Assembly (NCBI GenBank): GCA_009829735.1
Contig: CM020619.1
Span: 9,228,375-9,292,374 of the forward strand
From: Pyropia yezoensis
Lineage: Eukaryota > Rhodophyta > Bangiophyceae > Bangiales > Bangiaceae
DNA length: 64,000 bases
Direction of reading: 5' to 3'
Shown here: in pieces, positions 1-11,367 of the stretch
Position numbering within the stretch: position 1 is the first letter of the stretch
Layout: every line of letters begins with the position of its first letter
The notes under the pieces: model-generated
The model's database searches: none
Seen by the model: the letters and a program-made list of their open reading frames with translations, nothing else
Told to the model about the DNA's origin: nothing
Made by a program: the position numbers and the translations under genes

Positions 1-1
1 G

Positions 2-448
2 AGTGCTCGGCGATCCAACGAGCGCCGGAAACTGCGGCGCCAGGCGGCGCGGTCCGAAGCGGCGGCCGCGGCGGCGTCGCCGCCGCCGACGTCGGCCGCC
101 AATGCGAACGGCACCGAGCCAACGGACGGGGCGGCCGCGTCACCGCCACCACCCTCGGGGTCTCTGTCGGTGGCCTCCCTGCCGTCGTCGTCTACTGGTG
201 GCGACGCCGGTGCGGACGACAGGGGCAGCATCTCGGCAGCCGCGACGGCGGCCGCTGCCCTGGCTGCCGTGACCGTACCAGCAGCGCCCCTGCCCGTCGA
301 CGGCGGCGTGGCAGAGGTGACCGACGAGGAGATGCTGCTGCTCGAGTCGGGGCTGCTGAGTGAGCTCCCCTCTGCCAGCTTTTCAATGGAGAAGCCACTG
401 CCATGGCCAGAGGACACCTTGAGTGGGCCGTTGTATCCGGGTGTGTAA
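2..448 (+). CDS. C-terminal part of an unknown Ala-rich protein with a basic patch (5' end outside window)
   Basis: The frame is open from the window edge to a TAA at 446-448, so the gene starts upstream of the window. The visible 148 residues begin with a strongly basic stretch (SARRSNERRKLRRQ) that resembles the basic region of a bZIP factor, although the usual Arg after the Ser is Asn and no leucine heptad follows. Then comes an Ala/Pro/Ser linker and an acidic, leucine-containing tail (EEMLLLESGLLSEL) of the kind seen in activation domains. A 14-base T run lies just after the stop. I cannot name the family. A transcription factor is only a guess from composition, and there is no in-window ATG that must be the start. 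Confidence 0.45.
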   Translation, partial: SARRSNERRKLRRQAARSEAAAAAASPPPTSAANANGTEPTDGAAASPPPPSGSLSVASLPSSSTGGDAGADDRGSISAAATAAAALAAVTVPAAPLPVDGGVAEVTDEEMLLLESGLLSELPSASFSMEKPLPWPEDTLSGPLYPGV

Positions 449-1459
449 ATACTGTTCCTTTGCGACATCTTTTTTTTTTTTTTCTTCTTTAAGCTCTTGG
501 CATCTTGCTGCTGCCCTATGCATGCGCTACGTACTGGTCAAGGGACCACGCGCGGATTTGCTGCCGGTTGTCCCTCTGAAGCACAACCGCGGTCTGGCGT
601 GATAACGTGTGCGGAATAATCAAGGTCGCCTCGCAATGGAATCGATTATCAGACGAGCGTCACCCCGCCTGCCTGGTCCCTCCCCACGTGCCCCCGTCCG
701 TCAACAGGACCCCACATCCGCCCACTATTACCCATGGCAAACTAGATCGGGACTTCCAGGCACGGACACAGGGTGTAGGAGCCCGCAGCGAGCCCACACG
801 GTCAGCCCCGGCTGGTTGGTCATCTGGGGGACACAAGCAACCCACAAAGCGAAACAGAACACAGCCAACGGGGTTGGACGTCAAAAAGCAAGCAGCACGC
901 GAGCCGTCAAAGGGAAGCAAGCACCACCAGCAAGGGGGGGATCGGATGAGACAGCAAAAATTGTCAACCGCGGCGACTGCACCGCACGTTACGAGCCCGG
1001 GTCTTGCGAAGATGGCGGCTTCCGTCTGCTGCCCGTCACCCACCAAGACACAGCCAAGGGCACACACCACACACACACACACGAGACAAAAGAGAGCAGC
1101 AGCAGGGGCCGGCCCACGACCGAGGGCAAACCAAAACAGTCAGTGGAAAACGTAGCAACGACCAACTAGGGAGACCACCACCCACTTCAAGCACCGACGG
1201 CACATGCACGGGCGCAAGCCCAACCCAGCGCCGCCGGAAGCCACCTGCAATGGGAAAGACGGCAAAGCTAAAAATACGGCAGAAGCCGCAGGCGGCTTGC
1301 GCCCGCGACGCACGACGTGCGGGAATTGACAGAGCAAGGGGGGGGGGGGCAGCAGCAGGGGCCACGGCGTGGGTCACCAGCGGCGGCGGGCAGCGAGACG
1401 GCGAACGTGGGGGGCACCGGGGGTGATCGTGGCTAGGAATCGGGGCGATGCCAGCTTAC
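449..1459. other. Gap without a recognised gene
   Basis: The stretch holds a T run (470-483) and a short CA repeat (1069-1082). The 3' end of the minus-strand zf-C3H1-like gene is expected here because that exon ends at a good donor site. I could not find its last exon. One possible acceptor (cattgcag, next exon from about 1248) gives only 18 codons without a zinc finger. Confidence 0.4.
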
Positions 1460-4400
1460 GCGCGAAAAACAGCAAGCGGGCTGCGGTAGCCGTCCCGCGG
1501 CCCGGGTGTGAACGGAGACGGCACCAGGACGTGGCCGTTCGTGGAGCGGGGTGGCAACGCCGCCGACGGCGGTGGTGTCTGTCGTAGCTGAGGGGACGGG
1601 GAGGGCGCTGGTGCTCGTGCGGGCGGCGGCGCTGGTGGTTGTGGCGGACGTCGGGCGGCCGCTGGGGCCAGCGCTTCAGCGGGCGCTCGGGAAGTAGAAG
1701 GTGCCGTTGCAGGGGCCGGCGCAGGTGCCAACGAGGAAGCTGTCCCAGGTACCGGGGGAGGTGCTACAACAGGTTCCGCCAACGCTGGGGCCACCCCCGG
1801 TGCGGCTGCAGCAACCGCCGCCGGTGCCACCTGCGCTCGGGCCAACGCCGCAGGGGTCGGGGCTTGGGCAGCTACAGGTGCCGCACTTGGAGCCAGTCCA
1901 GGTACACGGGCTCGCGCGGGCGCTGGAGGGCGCGCGACCGGCGATGCCGTAAGGGGGACTTGCGCCCGCGATGGCTCCCCTGCGGGCGCCGCCGCTGCGG
2001 GCACCGCACCCAGCGGGGCCGCCACGCCGGTCGGCAACGTGGCAAGGCGGGCGGTCCCAGCAGGTGGTCGCGGCTGACGCACCGGCGCACCCGACGGCAC
2101 AGCACCGTGGGACGACGACGGGGGATGCGAAGGAGCCCTGCGCGGCGCATCCACTGTCGGGGGCAGCACAGCCACAGGGTGCAACGGCGACAAGCCGGGA
2201 TGCGATCGGGTGGGAATGGCACCAGGGCCAGAGCCCGCCGTCGCCGCATCAATCGACTGGAGCTGTCTGGCTGGTGCTCCTCCGCCGCCGCCATCCACGC
2301 CGGCAGAGACGGCAACGCTACCGCCGGCAGAGGTGGCACGGCCGACGCCAGTAGAGGCGGCACCGCCGTCCGCCGGCGATGCGGGTGACAGCGATACATC
2401 AGGGGTTGTCTCAGCCACACCACTCAGTGCTGCCTCACTGCCCAAAGGTGGCGGCGCGGCCGCCGCCGACTCTCCCCCCGCCGAGGCGGCGGTTGCAGCG
2501 GCCCCAAGCGCCGCCTCTAACGACGCCCTGTGGGCAGCGTGGACGTTGGCCGCCGCCTCCGCCGCGGCCAGCAGTCCCCGCAGCTGCGCTACGTAGGCCG
2601 CGGCCGCCGCCTCAGCCGCGGCTGTGGCGGCCAGAAGCTCGCTCGCCTGCCGCGCATCGGCATGGGCAGGTGGCACCACGGCAGGCGTAACAGTGAGGAT
2701 GCACCCAGGCGTTGCGGTAGACGCGGCACCAACTCGCCCAGGCGGGTCATGCGCTGCTGCGGGCACCGTGATGGCCCGCTGCTGCGACTGCGCCAGGGCC
2801 GGCGGTGCAGTAGGCGCGTGCTCGGTAGGCAGCGCGACCTGCGGGGGCACGACGTTGGGCACAGCGGCGGATGAACAATCCAGCGACGGAGCCCCAACAG
2901 AGCCACCGTGAATAAGGTGCGGCCCCTGACCAAGCACAGCAACGCCCTGTCTTGGAGGAACTCTCGCCTCCAAGGGGGCGCTACTGGCATGCGACACCGC
3001 AGGGGGCTCATCCGCCAACGCGGCGGCGACCGCCAGTCCAAGCCCCAAACCCGCAGGTGCAGGAGAAGCGGCCTCAAGGGGCTCCACCGCGGTAATGTCC
3101 ATGGCGTCGGAACCAGTTGACTGCTGCAACGAGGCCGCCGCCTTGACACGTCGCTCCGCCTCCTGCGATGTCCGCGGCCGTTTGAGCTGTGTGCTCCCCG
3201 GTGTGGGCCCAGACGGCCTTGCCGAACTGTTGGGGTCACCCTCCCGCGGAGCGACGAGCGCCATGGTAGCAGGGCGCTTCAAGGCCACAGTCCGTGGGGC
3301 AGCCGCTGCCACTGAGGGCGCTACAACTGGCGGAAGGGCAACGACCGGAGGGGGTACTACAATCGACGAGGGTGCTGCTACCGACGAAGGTACTGCAACC
3401 GGCGAGGCTGCTCCAGTCGGCGAGGCTGCTGAAATCGGCTGGGGAGCAGTGATAGGCAGAGATGCAACAACCGGCGCAGGGGCAGCAGCCGACTGAGATG
3501 CTGCGACTGGCCGGGAAGATGGAACAGGTGGTGCAGCAACCGGCTGGGGTACTCCAACCGGCGCGAGTGCAGCAGGCGGTGCTGCAACGGGCGACGGTGC
3601 CGGAACCGGAGGGGTCGCCGCAGCGAGTGGGGAGACAACATGGACCCCCACAGTCTCCGAGTCGTGCACAACCGCACTGTCAGGGGAGGGAGCCTTCCCG
3701 TTCGGAACAGCGGCTGCAACCGCCACGACCGGACCGGTCGCTGCCCCCAAATCTGGCGATAACGACATCCTTCCCCGTGCAGTCGCCACGGCGGGCACTA
3801 CATTTAAACGACTTGCAGCAGACACTGGGTCGTTCGCCCTTACAGGCGCTGTCGATGCCGCGCCCGACGATACTGCCGCCGTGGCCGCCGCGGTCGAAGA
3901 CGCCGCCGCCATCATCGCTGTTGTAGACGCCGCCGCCGCTGCTGCCGCCGCCGCTGCTGCTGCTGCCGCCGCTGCTGCCTTGGCCCGACGCTGTTCCATC
4001 CGAGCCGCAATCTCGCGCCGCAGCGCCTCCCGCTCATCGGTGGGTGGTGGCGGCTCGGCTGCAACGACGGGTGGTGGTGGCGGCCCTGGTACGGCAAGCG
4101 CGTCAGTAGAAGTCCGCACCCGATTGCTGTGCAGCTTCTCCGCAAGCTCCAGCATCCGCTGCATGACCGCCTTCTTCTCAGACTCCTTGTCGCCCCCACC
4201 GGCGGCGCCCGCGCTACCGCTGACACTATCACCGGCCCCAGGCCGGGCCGCGGCAACAGGTGGGCGGGCGCCACCACCACCCACTCCACCAACGCCGCCA
4301 CCACCGCCCGCCTTGCGCGGAAGCCCCCGCCCGGTTGGTGGTCGCTCCTCCTCGTCGGACGAGTCAAAAGAGATGACAATCCTCTGGTTCCGACGCCGGG

Positions 4401-6118
4401 CAGCCGCCTTGGCTGCTACCGCAAACGACGGCTGGGGGAGGCCAAACGACACGAGTTCCCCGCCACCAGGTGTGGGCTCCCGCGAAAAGCGAGAAGCAGG
4501 CAAGGCGCGAGACCGAGGGGGCGGCGCGGCCGCAGACCCCGCCGCCGGCTGAGGGGGCACTGAGCTGACGCTGTCGGCGGATGCACGGTCGGCGGTCGAC
4601 TTGACGGCCGGCGTCGAGTTTGGCCACGGCTGAACCACAGAAGCGACGACCAGCGGTGGCCCAACGGGCGCAGGCCGCAACCAACTCTCAGAAGCCGGCG
4701 GCGGCAAGGAAACCGGTGCAGATGACATCTGCCCGTTATCAGCGGTACGCAGCGGCGACGGTGGCGCAGGCACAGCAGCTGAAGCTGGTGTCACGGCAGG
4801 CCCTACAAGCGGCGCCGGCGGTGGCGATGATGGCGGCTCCGCTCGCGGTCGCGTCGGCGACTTGGGCGGTGCCGGTGGCGGGCCCGGCTCGGGCTGCGGC
4901 GGAACCGACGGGCCGGCGTTAGCGGCAGGCGGCGGCGGCGAAGGCACAGGTACAGCGGGTACAGCGGGTGCAGACGGTGACGCCGAAGGCCCCACAACTG
5001 GCGCCGGCGGTGGCGACGATGGCGGAGCCGCGCGCAGTCGCGTTGGTGACTTCGGCGGAGCCGATGGCGGGGACGACACGGGCTGCGGCGTGGCCGCCGC
5101 CTCTCGACGGCGGAGGCGCAGCGCATTGGCCCGCAGGGACCCAAGGTCAGGCATGGGCCGCCGCCGCGACACAGGCGCCGCCACGGGCGGCCCACCGCCG
5201 TCGCCGCTGGGCAAGGCGCTACTAGGCGGGGCACGGAGCCCTGACGGCGGTGCCGAGTGCGGCCGCGCCTCAGCAAGGGGGCCAATCCCTATAGACGACG
5301 GCGGGGGAGGGACCCACGGGTGAGGCCGCGGCGACGACACTACGCCACCCGCCGGCGACGCCGACGGCGGCGCCGGCCACACAAACGGCCGAGCGGCTGA
5401 GGTGAGACCCCCTGGAGGCGACGCTGCCAGTGGCGACACCCCTGCAGGCGGCCTCCACACAATCGGCGCCGCGGAGAGCGGTCGACCCTCAGGCGACGGA
5501 GCTGCTGGAGGTGGCACCCACGCAAGAGGCCCCGCAGACGTCGGGGGACGCTCCAAATGGGCCGCTGACGGTGGCGGGGGAATGTCCGACGCCTGCCGCG
5601 CGGGAAAAGCTGCCGCAGGGGGCGGGGAAAAGGCCGGCGACGGGTGCAAGGGAGAGGCCGACGACGGCGGGGGGAAGGCCATGGACCCAGACCGCTGGGG
5701 AAAGGTTGTCGGATGCCGTGGGGGGAAACCCGTCGCCGAGTGCGGTGAGAAGCTCGACGGCGGGCGCGGGGGAAAAGACGACGGTGGCTGCGAGGAGAAT
5801 GCGGTCGGCGGATGCCCAGAGGAGGCCGCAACATGTGCCGGCGGCGGGGCGGACACGACCGGGGGCAAGGGCAAGCTACCGGCGCCCGACGCAGGAAGCG
5901 TCAGAGACGTCGACGAAAGAGGCGCCGACGACGTGCCCAACACCACTGGCGGAGATGGCGCCGGCGTCGACGGCGTCGACACCAGCGGCGGAGGCGGTGG
6001 GGCGAGCCACCCCGCCCGGGTGGTAAACCGGGACGACGGGGGGGCGGGCGAGTCGCCACGCCGCGACGATGATGCGGGCAGCGGCGGAGGCGGTGGAGGT
6101 GGCGGCGACGACGCCACA

Positions 6119-6149
<31 letters not shown>

Positions 6150-6546
6150 GCGATGGCGGTGCTGGCGGGAGGAGCACCTCGGAGAAGCCGCCCTCGGGTC
6201 CAGCGTTTTCCACCAACACGTACGATGCGGCAGCAGGGGGGGGAGGCGGCGCAGGGTTCTTGACGTCGAGCCGGCCTCCGCCGCAGCCCACCGAGGAGGC
6301 AACCGCAGTCGACCGTGGCGGGCGGGGACGCACCGCCGCCGCATCTCCCACCAAAGGTGGTCCGGACGGCGGCGGCGGCGGCGGAGGCGGTGCCAGTGAG
6401 GCCGGCTGTGCCCCCCCGGACGGGCCAGCCGGATCGTGGTCGCTCACCTCCCCATCCTCGAGGGAGGAGGAGGAGGATAGGAGGCTGTCAAGTTCGCCAT
6501 CCTCCTCCGACAGGTCCTCCATGCCGGTATTGTGTATCGCCTCCAT
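1460..6546 (-). CDS. Large N-terminal exon of a zf-C3H1 / ZFC3H1-like nuclear protein (3' part not found)
   Basis: This exon encodes 1695 residues plus two bases from the ATG at 6544-6546; the frame is also open upstream but without an ATG. Most of it is Pro/Ala/Ser low complexity, with islands of sequence. The N-terminus is acidic (DGEL...LEDGEVSDHD), like the EEGELEDGEISD start of ZFC3H1. Around residue 720 lies RIVISFDSSDEEE, near 787 and 835 are charged helices, and an Ala run of about 15 follows. The last residues, YRSPLAVFRA, match the segment (Y-x-SPL-x-x-F-R-x-Y-R-F) that precedes the CCCH finger in fungal and plant zf-C3H1 proteins. There the frame meets a donor (GTAAGC, 1459-1454), so it should splice on. 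ZFC3H1/Red1 proteins feed nuclear RNA to the exosome. The assignment rests on these short motifs from memory; the CCCH finger itself is not visible, so the gene may be incomplete. Confidence 0.55.
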
Positions 6547-8816
6547 GTGCAGAGGGGTAAGGCGGGAAGCCGACGGCCGGGAAAGACGATGCGGGAAGAT
6601 AGGGGAAGGGAGGGGGAAGGAGGAGGGAAACGGCCTAGCAAAGCGACGAAGGGTGAACACAGAGCAGCCGCCTGCAGTGGCACCAATGGGCCGTGTGCCC
6701 ACCACAAGGGGGGGAGGGGGAGAGCGAGACTGGCCACGGGCGCGGTCCAAGCCTCACCGCGACCCGTGACGATGGGGACAGGGCGGGAGCAGAGGAGAGA
6801 GCGGCGTTGCACGGCACGCGGGCGGCGCGGGCAGACGGCAGGCAGGGGCGGCCGGGGGCGGCGGCGGCGGCGGGGGCGACCAGACGCGGGCCCGCGGTTG
6901 GCGGCGACGGGGGAGGAGACGGCGGCGACGACCAGCGCGGGTGCCTCCCCACGCGCGCAGATTGACGCGGACGGCGCGTGGGTTGGGTACGCGGGTTGTT
7001 GGGGCTGGGTTGGGGCCCCTGCTCTGGGGTTTCAACACCAACTCCTGTTAAAATTATTTAGCGAAGCTCTCTACGAGATGGATGCCCTTGTTGTGCCTCA
7101 ATGCGAATTGATTGGTCCACGTATTTATATTGTCAGATTGCTCGTGGCCACACATTCGTCCGGTTTGGCTCGAGTGGCACGATCATCGTGATGTAAGTAC
7201 CCGTCGGTGGTGTCCAGCGACGACCCACTCCGAAAGGGCGGGCGCCCTCGTCGAAGAGGGGCCCCTCGGCCGGGGGGTCTGGGACGGGGGGCCGCCCGCC
7301 TGTCGTGCCCACCGCGACGCTTGCCGTCTCCGCTACAACGCCACTCGCCCCCGGGACGACGTCGGGCGGCGGGCGGCCGCCGGCGGGCGAGTGGGGCGGT
7401 TGCTGCCGAGGGGGCGGCGACTGCGGCCGAGAAGGGGGCGGCTGAGGCCAGGCGGGCGGCGGCTGCGGCCGGGCGGAGGGCGGCTGCTGCCGGGGGCCTG
7501 CCTCAGGCGGCTATGGGTGGGGAGCGGGCGGCCGCTGGTGGGTAGGGGGCGGCTGCGGCCGGGGGGGGGACGGCTTCGGCCGCTGGGTAGGACGCTGCTG
7601 GCTGTTGTGGTCGTGGTGGGGGTACGGTCCTGCTGGGAGGGGCACGGGTGCGGCCGTCTGCCGCCGGGGGGGGCGATGGACGGCGGCGGGGGTGGGTGGC
7701 CGTTGCCGTGGGGGAGGGACTGCTATAGGAATGGGGGAGGCGGCTTGGGGGCAGCCGCCGAAACCTGGCGGGGCGCGGGTGTCTGTGGGGGGCCGGGGGA
7801 GTACATGGGGGAGCGGCCTGCTACTGGAGGAGCCGTCGGGCGGGGGGCTGTTGCGTTCATGCTCCCAGGGGCGTTGGCGACCGGCGGGCATGTGCCAGTT
7901 GGCAGCGGCTGCGACCAGCTGCCAGCTGCCTTCGCTTTCCCTCCAGCAGTCGCCCACTCCTCGTGGCCCGGCGCCCCCCGCCCCCCGTACAGTACAGAAC
8001 AGAATCTATGCATAGTCCTACATACTGACATACAATATGAATCATCATAAACAGATACTGTATGACAAGATTGCTGCACCTCTCGAATACATCCTACACA
8101 GATACTGTATGACAAGATTTCCGCACCTCTCTTCACCTCCTCTGACACCTTGCGGGCACTCGTCGGCGAACCGTGTTTGCGCCTGCGCCACCAGACACAG
8201 AGGCGAATGCCGTTCTTGGTTGAAAAGAAAAGAGAATAGGGAGCCTGCCGTCCCAGCCACAAAGAGCACGAGACGGTTTCTGGCAGACATGACGCAGCGC
8301 GCTGTGTTCGCTGGCGCCAATGCCCTGCCAAGACTGCACGAGCCGAGACGACCACACGCCGCCCGTCCCCCCTGCCGCATCAGGCGCCTCGTCCCCTCTC
8401 GACAGAGGTAGCTGCGTCTCCACGTTTGTAGAGACGCCCAGAACAGGCCCTCTGGGCAGTTGGGTGCCACAAGCCGCCAAGAGCGCATCTGAGCAGCTGC
8501 CACCGACGGGACGTACGGCGGCGGCAGCGGCGGCAAGGGCAGCGGCGGCGCCAGCGACGGCGCCTGCCGCAGCGACCGCGGTGGCAGTGCCGGCTATGCC
8601 GGCAGTGCCAACAGCGGCGGCAGAGGAGGCAGCGGCGGCAGAGGAGGCAGCGGTGACGGACAGACCTCCCGCCCTCTGCCTCCCGTGCTGCACGGCCGGG
8701 GAAAATAGAATGAAGGAAACCAATGAAGAACAACAGCGACACTCCCGAAGCACTACGGCTCGAGCACAGTGAAGAGGAAAAGAAAGGAATGGCGCCGATT
8801 CGACACCTCCGCCCCG
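6547..8816. other. Gap between two divergent-sided gene ends, no supported gene
   Basis: The stretch lies upstream of the zf-C3H1-like gene and downstream of SF1. It contains G-rich simple sequence at 7230-7760 and a direct repeat at 8052-8131. A Gly/Arg-rich open frame at 7112-8050 has no conserved segment and looks compositional. The promoter of the minus-strand gene should be within the first few hundred bases. Confidence 0.4.
8052..8131 (+). repeat. Direct repeat, two 33-bp copies 47 bp apart
   Basis: Copies at 8052-8084 and 8099-8131 share CAGATACTGTATGACAAGAT followed by GCACCTCTC and differ at two positions. The spacing is close to one period of 47 bp. No coding or transposon context is visible. 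Confidence 0.8.
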
Positions 8817-10979
8817 CTACCGTGGCGTAAAGTATGGGCCGTACCCTCGCCCCCGGCCGCCAGCCATCGGGGGCGGCGGCGGCAGGCGACCCCCTCCCCC
8901 CCGTTCGGGCATGCCGCCGCCACCGCCGCCCACGCCCGCCATGCCTCCTCCCAACCCCCCTCCGTGCGCCCCTCCCCCCCCAGTAAGGCCCCCTCCCGGG
9001 CCCGGCGTCAGGCCGCCGCCGCCCAGGGCACCGGGGGGCCTGATCCCAACGCCACCCATCACCCCCCCACCACCCATCCCCCCGCCCATTCCACCGGCCA
9101 AGCCCCCCCCCATAGACCCGACGGGGCCGCCAACCCCACCCCCCCCGCCGGCGCCTCCCACTCCACCCCCCATCTCGCCCATTCCAAACGCCCCCCCTCC
9201 ACCAGCGTGTGCCGGCAACGGCGGGAGCGGAGGGAAGGTGGGCGGCGGCGGCAGCGGCACGGGGCGAGCAGTGATCCACGGAGGGGTGGGGCCCTTGCCA
9301 ACGCCGCCCCCGCCAGCCCCATGACGAGGTGGGAAGGGGTCACGGTAGGGCGGCATGGAATGGCCGTCGCGGCCTTCACGGCCATTGCGGCTGTCACGGA
9401 TGTCGCGGCTGTCGCGGAAACCGTCTCGGCTGTCTCGACTGTCGCGGCCGTCACGTCCGTCACGGCCGTCGCGGCCGTCGCGGCCGCCGTCATAGCTGTC
9501 GTGCCGGTCGCCACGTCCGTCACTACGGCTGTCGCCGCGGCCATCCATGCCAACCCCACCCCCACGACGGTCGTCGGGCATGGGCAGTCGGCGGTCGCCA
9601 TAGCCACCACCATAAGGCGACGCGCCCGCCCCCCCGCCACCCACACCGCCACCAACACCCCCACCGCCACCGTCACGCCAGCCAGGCGGCGAAGCGGATG
9701 TTGGGTAGCCTTGTCGCCCGCCCGGAGGCTGGGGGGACGGCCCGCCAGCCCCGCTCCCCGACCCCGGTCGACGTGGTGTCGTCATCCCTCCGCCCACCCC
9801 GACCGACGGCGGCGGCGGCGAAGACCGCGGTGGCGGGGCCTCTCCATTCACCTCCGCCATGAAGGACGCGAAGTCCACCTCGAGTTCCGCCGCCGCCGCC
9901 GTGGGTGGCCCGCCTGCACAGTCGGCCGATGCGTGAGCCGTCGACCCACAGCGGGCGCAGCCGCCAACGGAGCCAGCAGGCCCGCCACCTACGTTGGCGT
10001 GAGGCCCCCCTCCCAGACGGTCTTGCCCCTCCCGGAGAGTCCCGTTGAGGGCGGCCAGCTCCCGCAGCTGCTGCTGCTTGTGGTCATTCTTTTCGTCCTC
10101 AATGGGAGTAATGAGAGTCTTGACCCGGTCCAGGCACTTGGCCACCTTTTCCGCCCCGTCGGCGCCTTCGGCTGACAGCACCACGTGCAGGTCGTCCTCG
10201 TCCTCAGCCGACACGGGGCCCCGATGACGCCCGTCCTTGACCGACCCCTTGCCGCGGATCGCCACGGAGCAGCCGTAGTCCTTTTCCAGCCGCTTGTGGG
10301 TGTTGCCCCGCGGCCCCAAGATCAGCCCAATAAAGTTGACCTGCGGGTACTTGCGCGTCGGGATGTACACCTTGACCGACGTCTTGGGCGTCCGCATCCC
10401 TGCCGGTGGCCGGAAGGTCGGGTCCAGCACCCGGAGGCGGGCGACCAGCTTGTGTCGCTCCGCTTCCAGAACGTTGCGCGCCCGCTCGGCCCGCGTATTC
10501 ACCCGCTTCCCGCGCCCGTCATAGATGGGCTCAGGGGAGGGGGAGCGGCATACTTCGTCCACGGGGATGGTGCCCGTATTGATGACGGCGGTGAGGGCGG
10601 CCAGGCGGGTGGTTGCCTGCACCTTTTCCACCTCCTCGGGCGGGGTCGCCTCCCACCGGGACTTGCGCCGCCGCTTGCGGGGGATGGACCCAAGCTCGTC
10701 CACGCCGGCCGCCCCGTCGCCGCTGCCGCCGCCATCGCCACCGCCGCCACCGCCGCTACCGCCGCCACCGCCGCTGCCGCCGCCACCGTCGGCGTCGGCT
10801 GCCCCGGCTGCCCCGGCAGCACCGTCGGGGGCACCAGAAGCAACAGCGGATGGCAGTGTCGCCCCGGCGGGATGAGCAGCGCCGACATGGGGGGAGGGGA
10901 CAAGGCTCACTTCCCGCTTCATCGTCGCGACTGGCGGAAGGAGCGGCGGCGGGGGTGACGGGCCCGTCTCGTACTTCAT
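8817..10979 (-). CDS. SF1: Splicing factor 1 / branchpoint-bridging protein
   Basis: The 720-residue product has the full SF1/BBP order. A Gly/Ala-rich N-terminus is followed by the U2AF-ligand motif RKRRRKSRWE (near 101-110), the SPSPEPIYDGRGKR segment (near 146) that is phosphorylated in animal SF1, the KH domain with IGLILGPRGNTHKRLE (about 200-255), the QUA2 helix (QQLRELAALNGTLRE, about 302-317) and one CCHC zinc knuckle (C-x2-C-x4-H-x4-C, 341-354). The C-terminal half is Pro/Gly-rich, with an RDGRDGRDSRDS repeat near 500. The protein recognises the intron branchpoint and bridges to U2AF during early spliceosome assembly in the nucleus. The ATG at 10977-10979 (MKYETGP) is the first in frame; a GTG lies nine bases upstream. 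The gene has no intron, and animal SF1 carries one knuckle as here, whereas yeast BBP has two. Confidence 0.95.
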   Translation of the reverse strand: MKYETGPSPPPPLLPPVATMKREVSLVPSPHVGAAHPAGATLPSAVASGAPDGAAGAAGAADADGGGGSGGGGGSGGGGGGDGGGSGDGAAGVDELGSIPRKRRRKSRWEATPPEEVEKVQATTRLAALTAVINTGTIPVDEVCRSPSPEPIYDGRGKRVNTRAERARNVLEAERHKLVARLRVLDPTFRPPAGMRTPKTSVKVYIPTRKYPQVNFIGLILGPRGNTHKRLEKDYGCSVAIRGKGSVKDGRHRGPVSAEDEDDLHVVLSAEGADGAEKVAKCLDRVKTLITPIEDEKNDHKQQQLRELAALNGTLREGQDRLGGGPHANVGGGPAGSVGGCARCGSTAHASADCAGGPPTAAAAELEVDFASFMAEVNGEAPPPRSSPPPPSVGVGGGMTTPRRPGSGSGAGGPSPQPPGGRQGYPTSASPPGWRDGGGGGVGGGVGGGGAGASPYGGGYGDRRLPMPDDRRGGGVGMDGRGDSRSDGRGDRHDSYDGGRDGRDGRDGRDGRDSRDSRDGFRDSRDIRDSRNGREGRDGHSMPPYRDPFPPRHGAGGGGVGKGPTPPWITARPVPLPPPPTFPPLPPLPAHAGGGGAFGMGEMGGGVGGAGGGGGVGGPVGSMGGGLAGGMGGGMGGGGVMGGVGIRPPGALGGGGLTPGPGGGLTGGGGAHGGGLGGGMAGVGGGGGGMPERGGGGRLPPPPPMAGGRGRGYGPYFTPR

Positions 10980-11367
10980 GGTAGTCACCCACGAACGGTG
11001 CTGGGGGAAGGGGAGGAAAGCGGGAGGGGGAAGCCGGGGAAGGGGGGGCTGGGCGGAGGAGCGGAAGCAGTGGACAGCGGAGCAGTGGACGAAGGATGGA
11101 AGGGTGCACGACTACGAGAAGACGCCAACCACCAAAGCCACACGAAGTAGGGAAGCCGGCGGTGCACGCGGAGAGAAGTCGACGGCAGCGTGACGAGCAG
11201 CCAACGCAAGACGGGTGGCCGGCCGCTGCTCGGATGAAGTATCAGACAACTATATTCAAATCCAACAATAACACTACTGTTTAAACGGAATCAGCAAACA
11301 TCGACACATCGGAAATGGATGCCAAGAGTTGTATGTTCGGTATGTATCACTCCAATACCATACGTGT
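10980..11367. other. Gap between SF1 start and kinase-PP2C stop
   Basis: The 388 bp should hold the SF1 promoter (both flanking genes are on the minus strand) and the 3' end of the kinase-PP2C transcript. I see a short A/T-rich patch at 11236-11290 and no gene. Confidence 0.5.

Noticed and set aside
5402..6769. Long plus-strand open frame (455 codons) opposite the zf-C3H1-like gene
   Set aside because: Gly/Ala-rich mirror of Pro/Ser-rich coding sequence; no conserved motif. Same reasoning for 1639-2388 and 3881-4552.
7112..8050. 312-codon plus-strand frame
   Set aside because: Starts without ATG and is Gly/Arg simple sequence over 7230-7760; no domain or splice signals.
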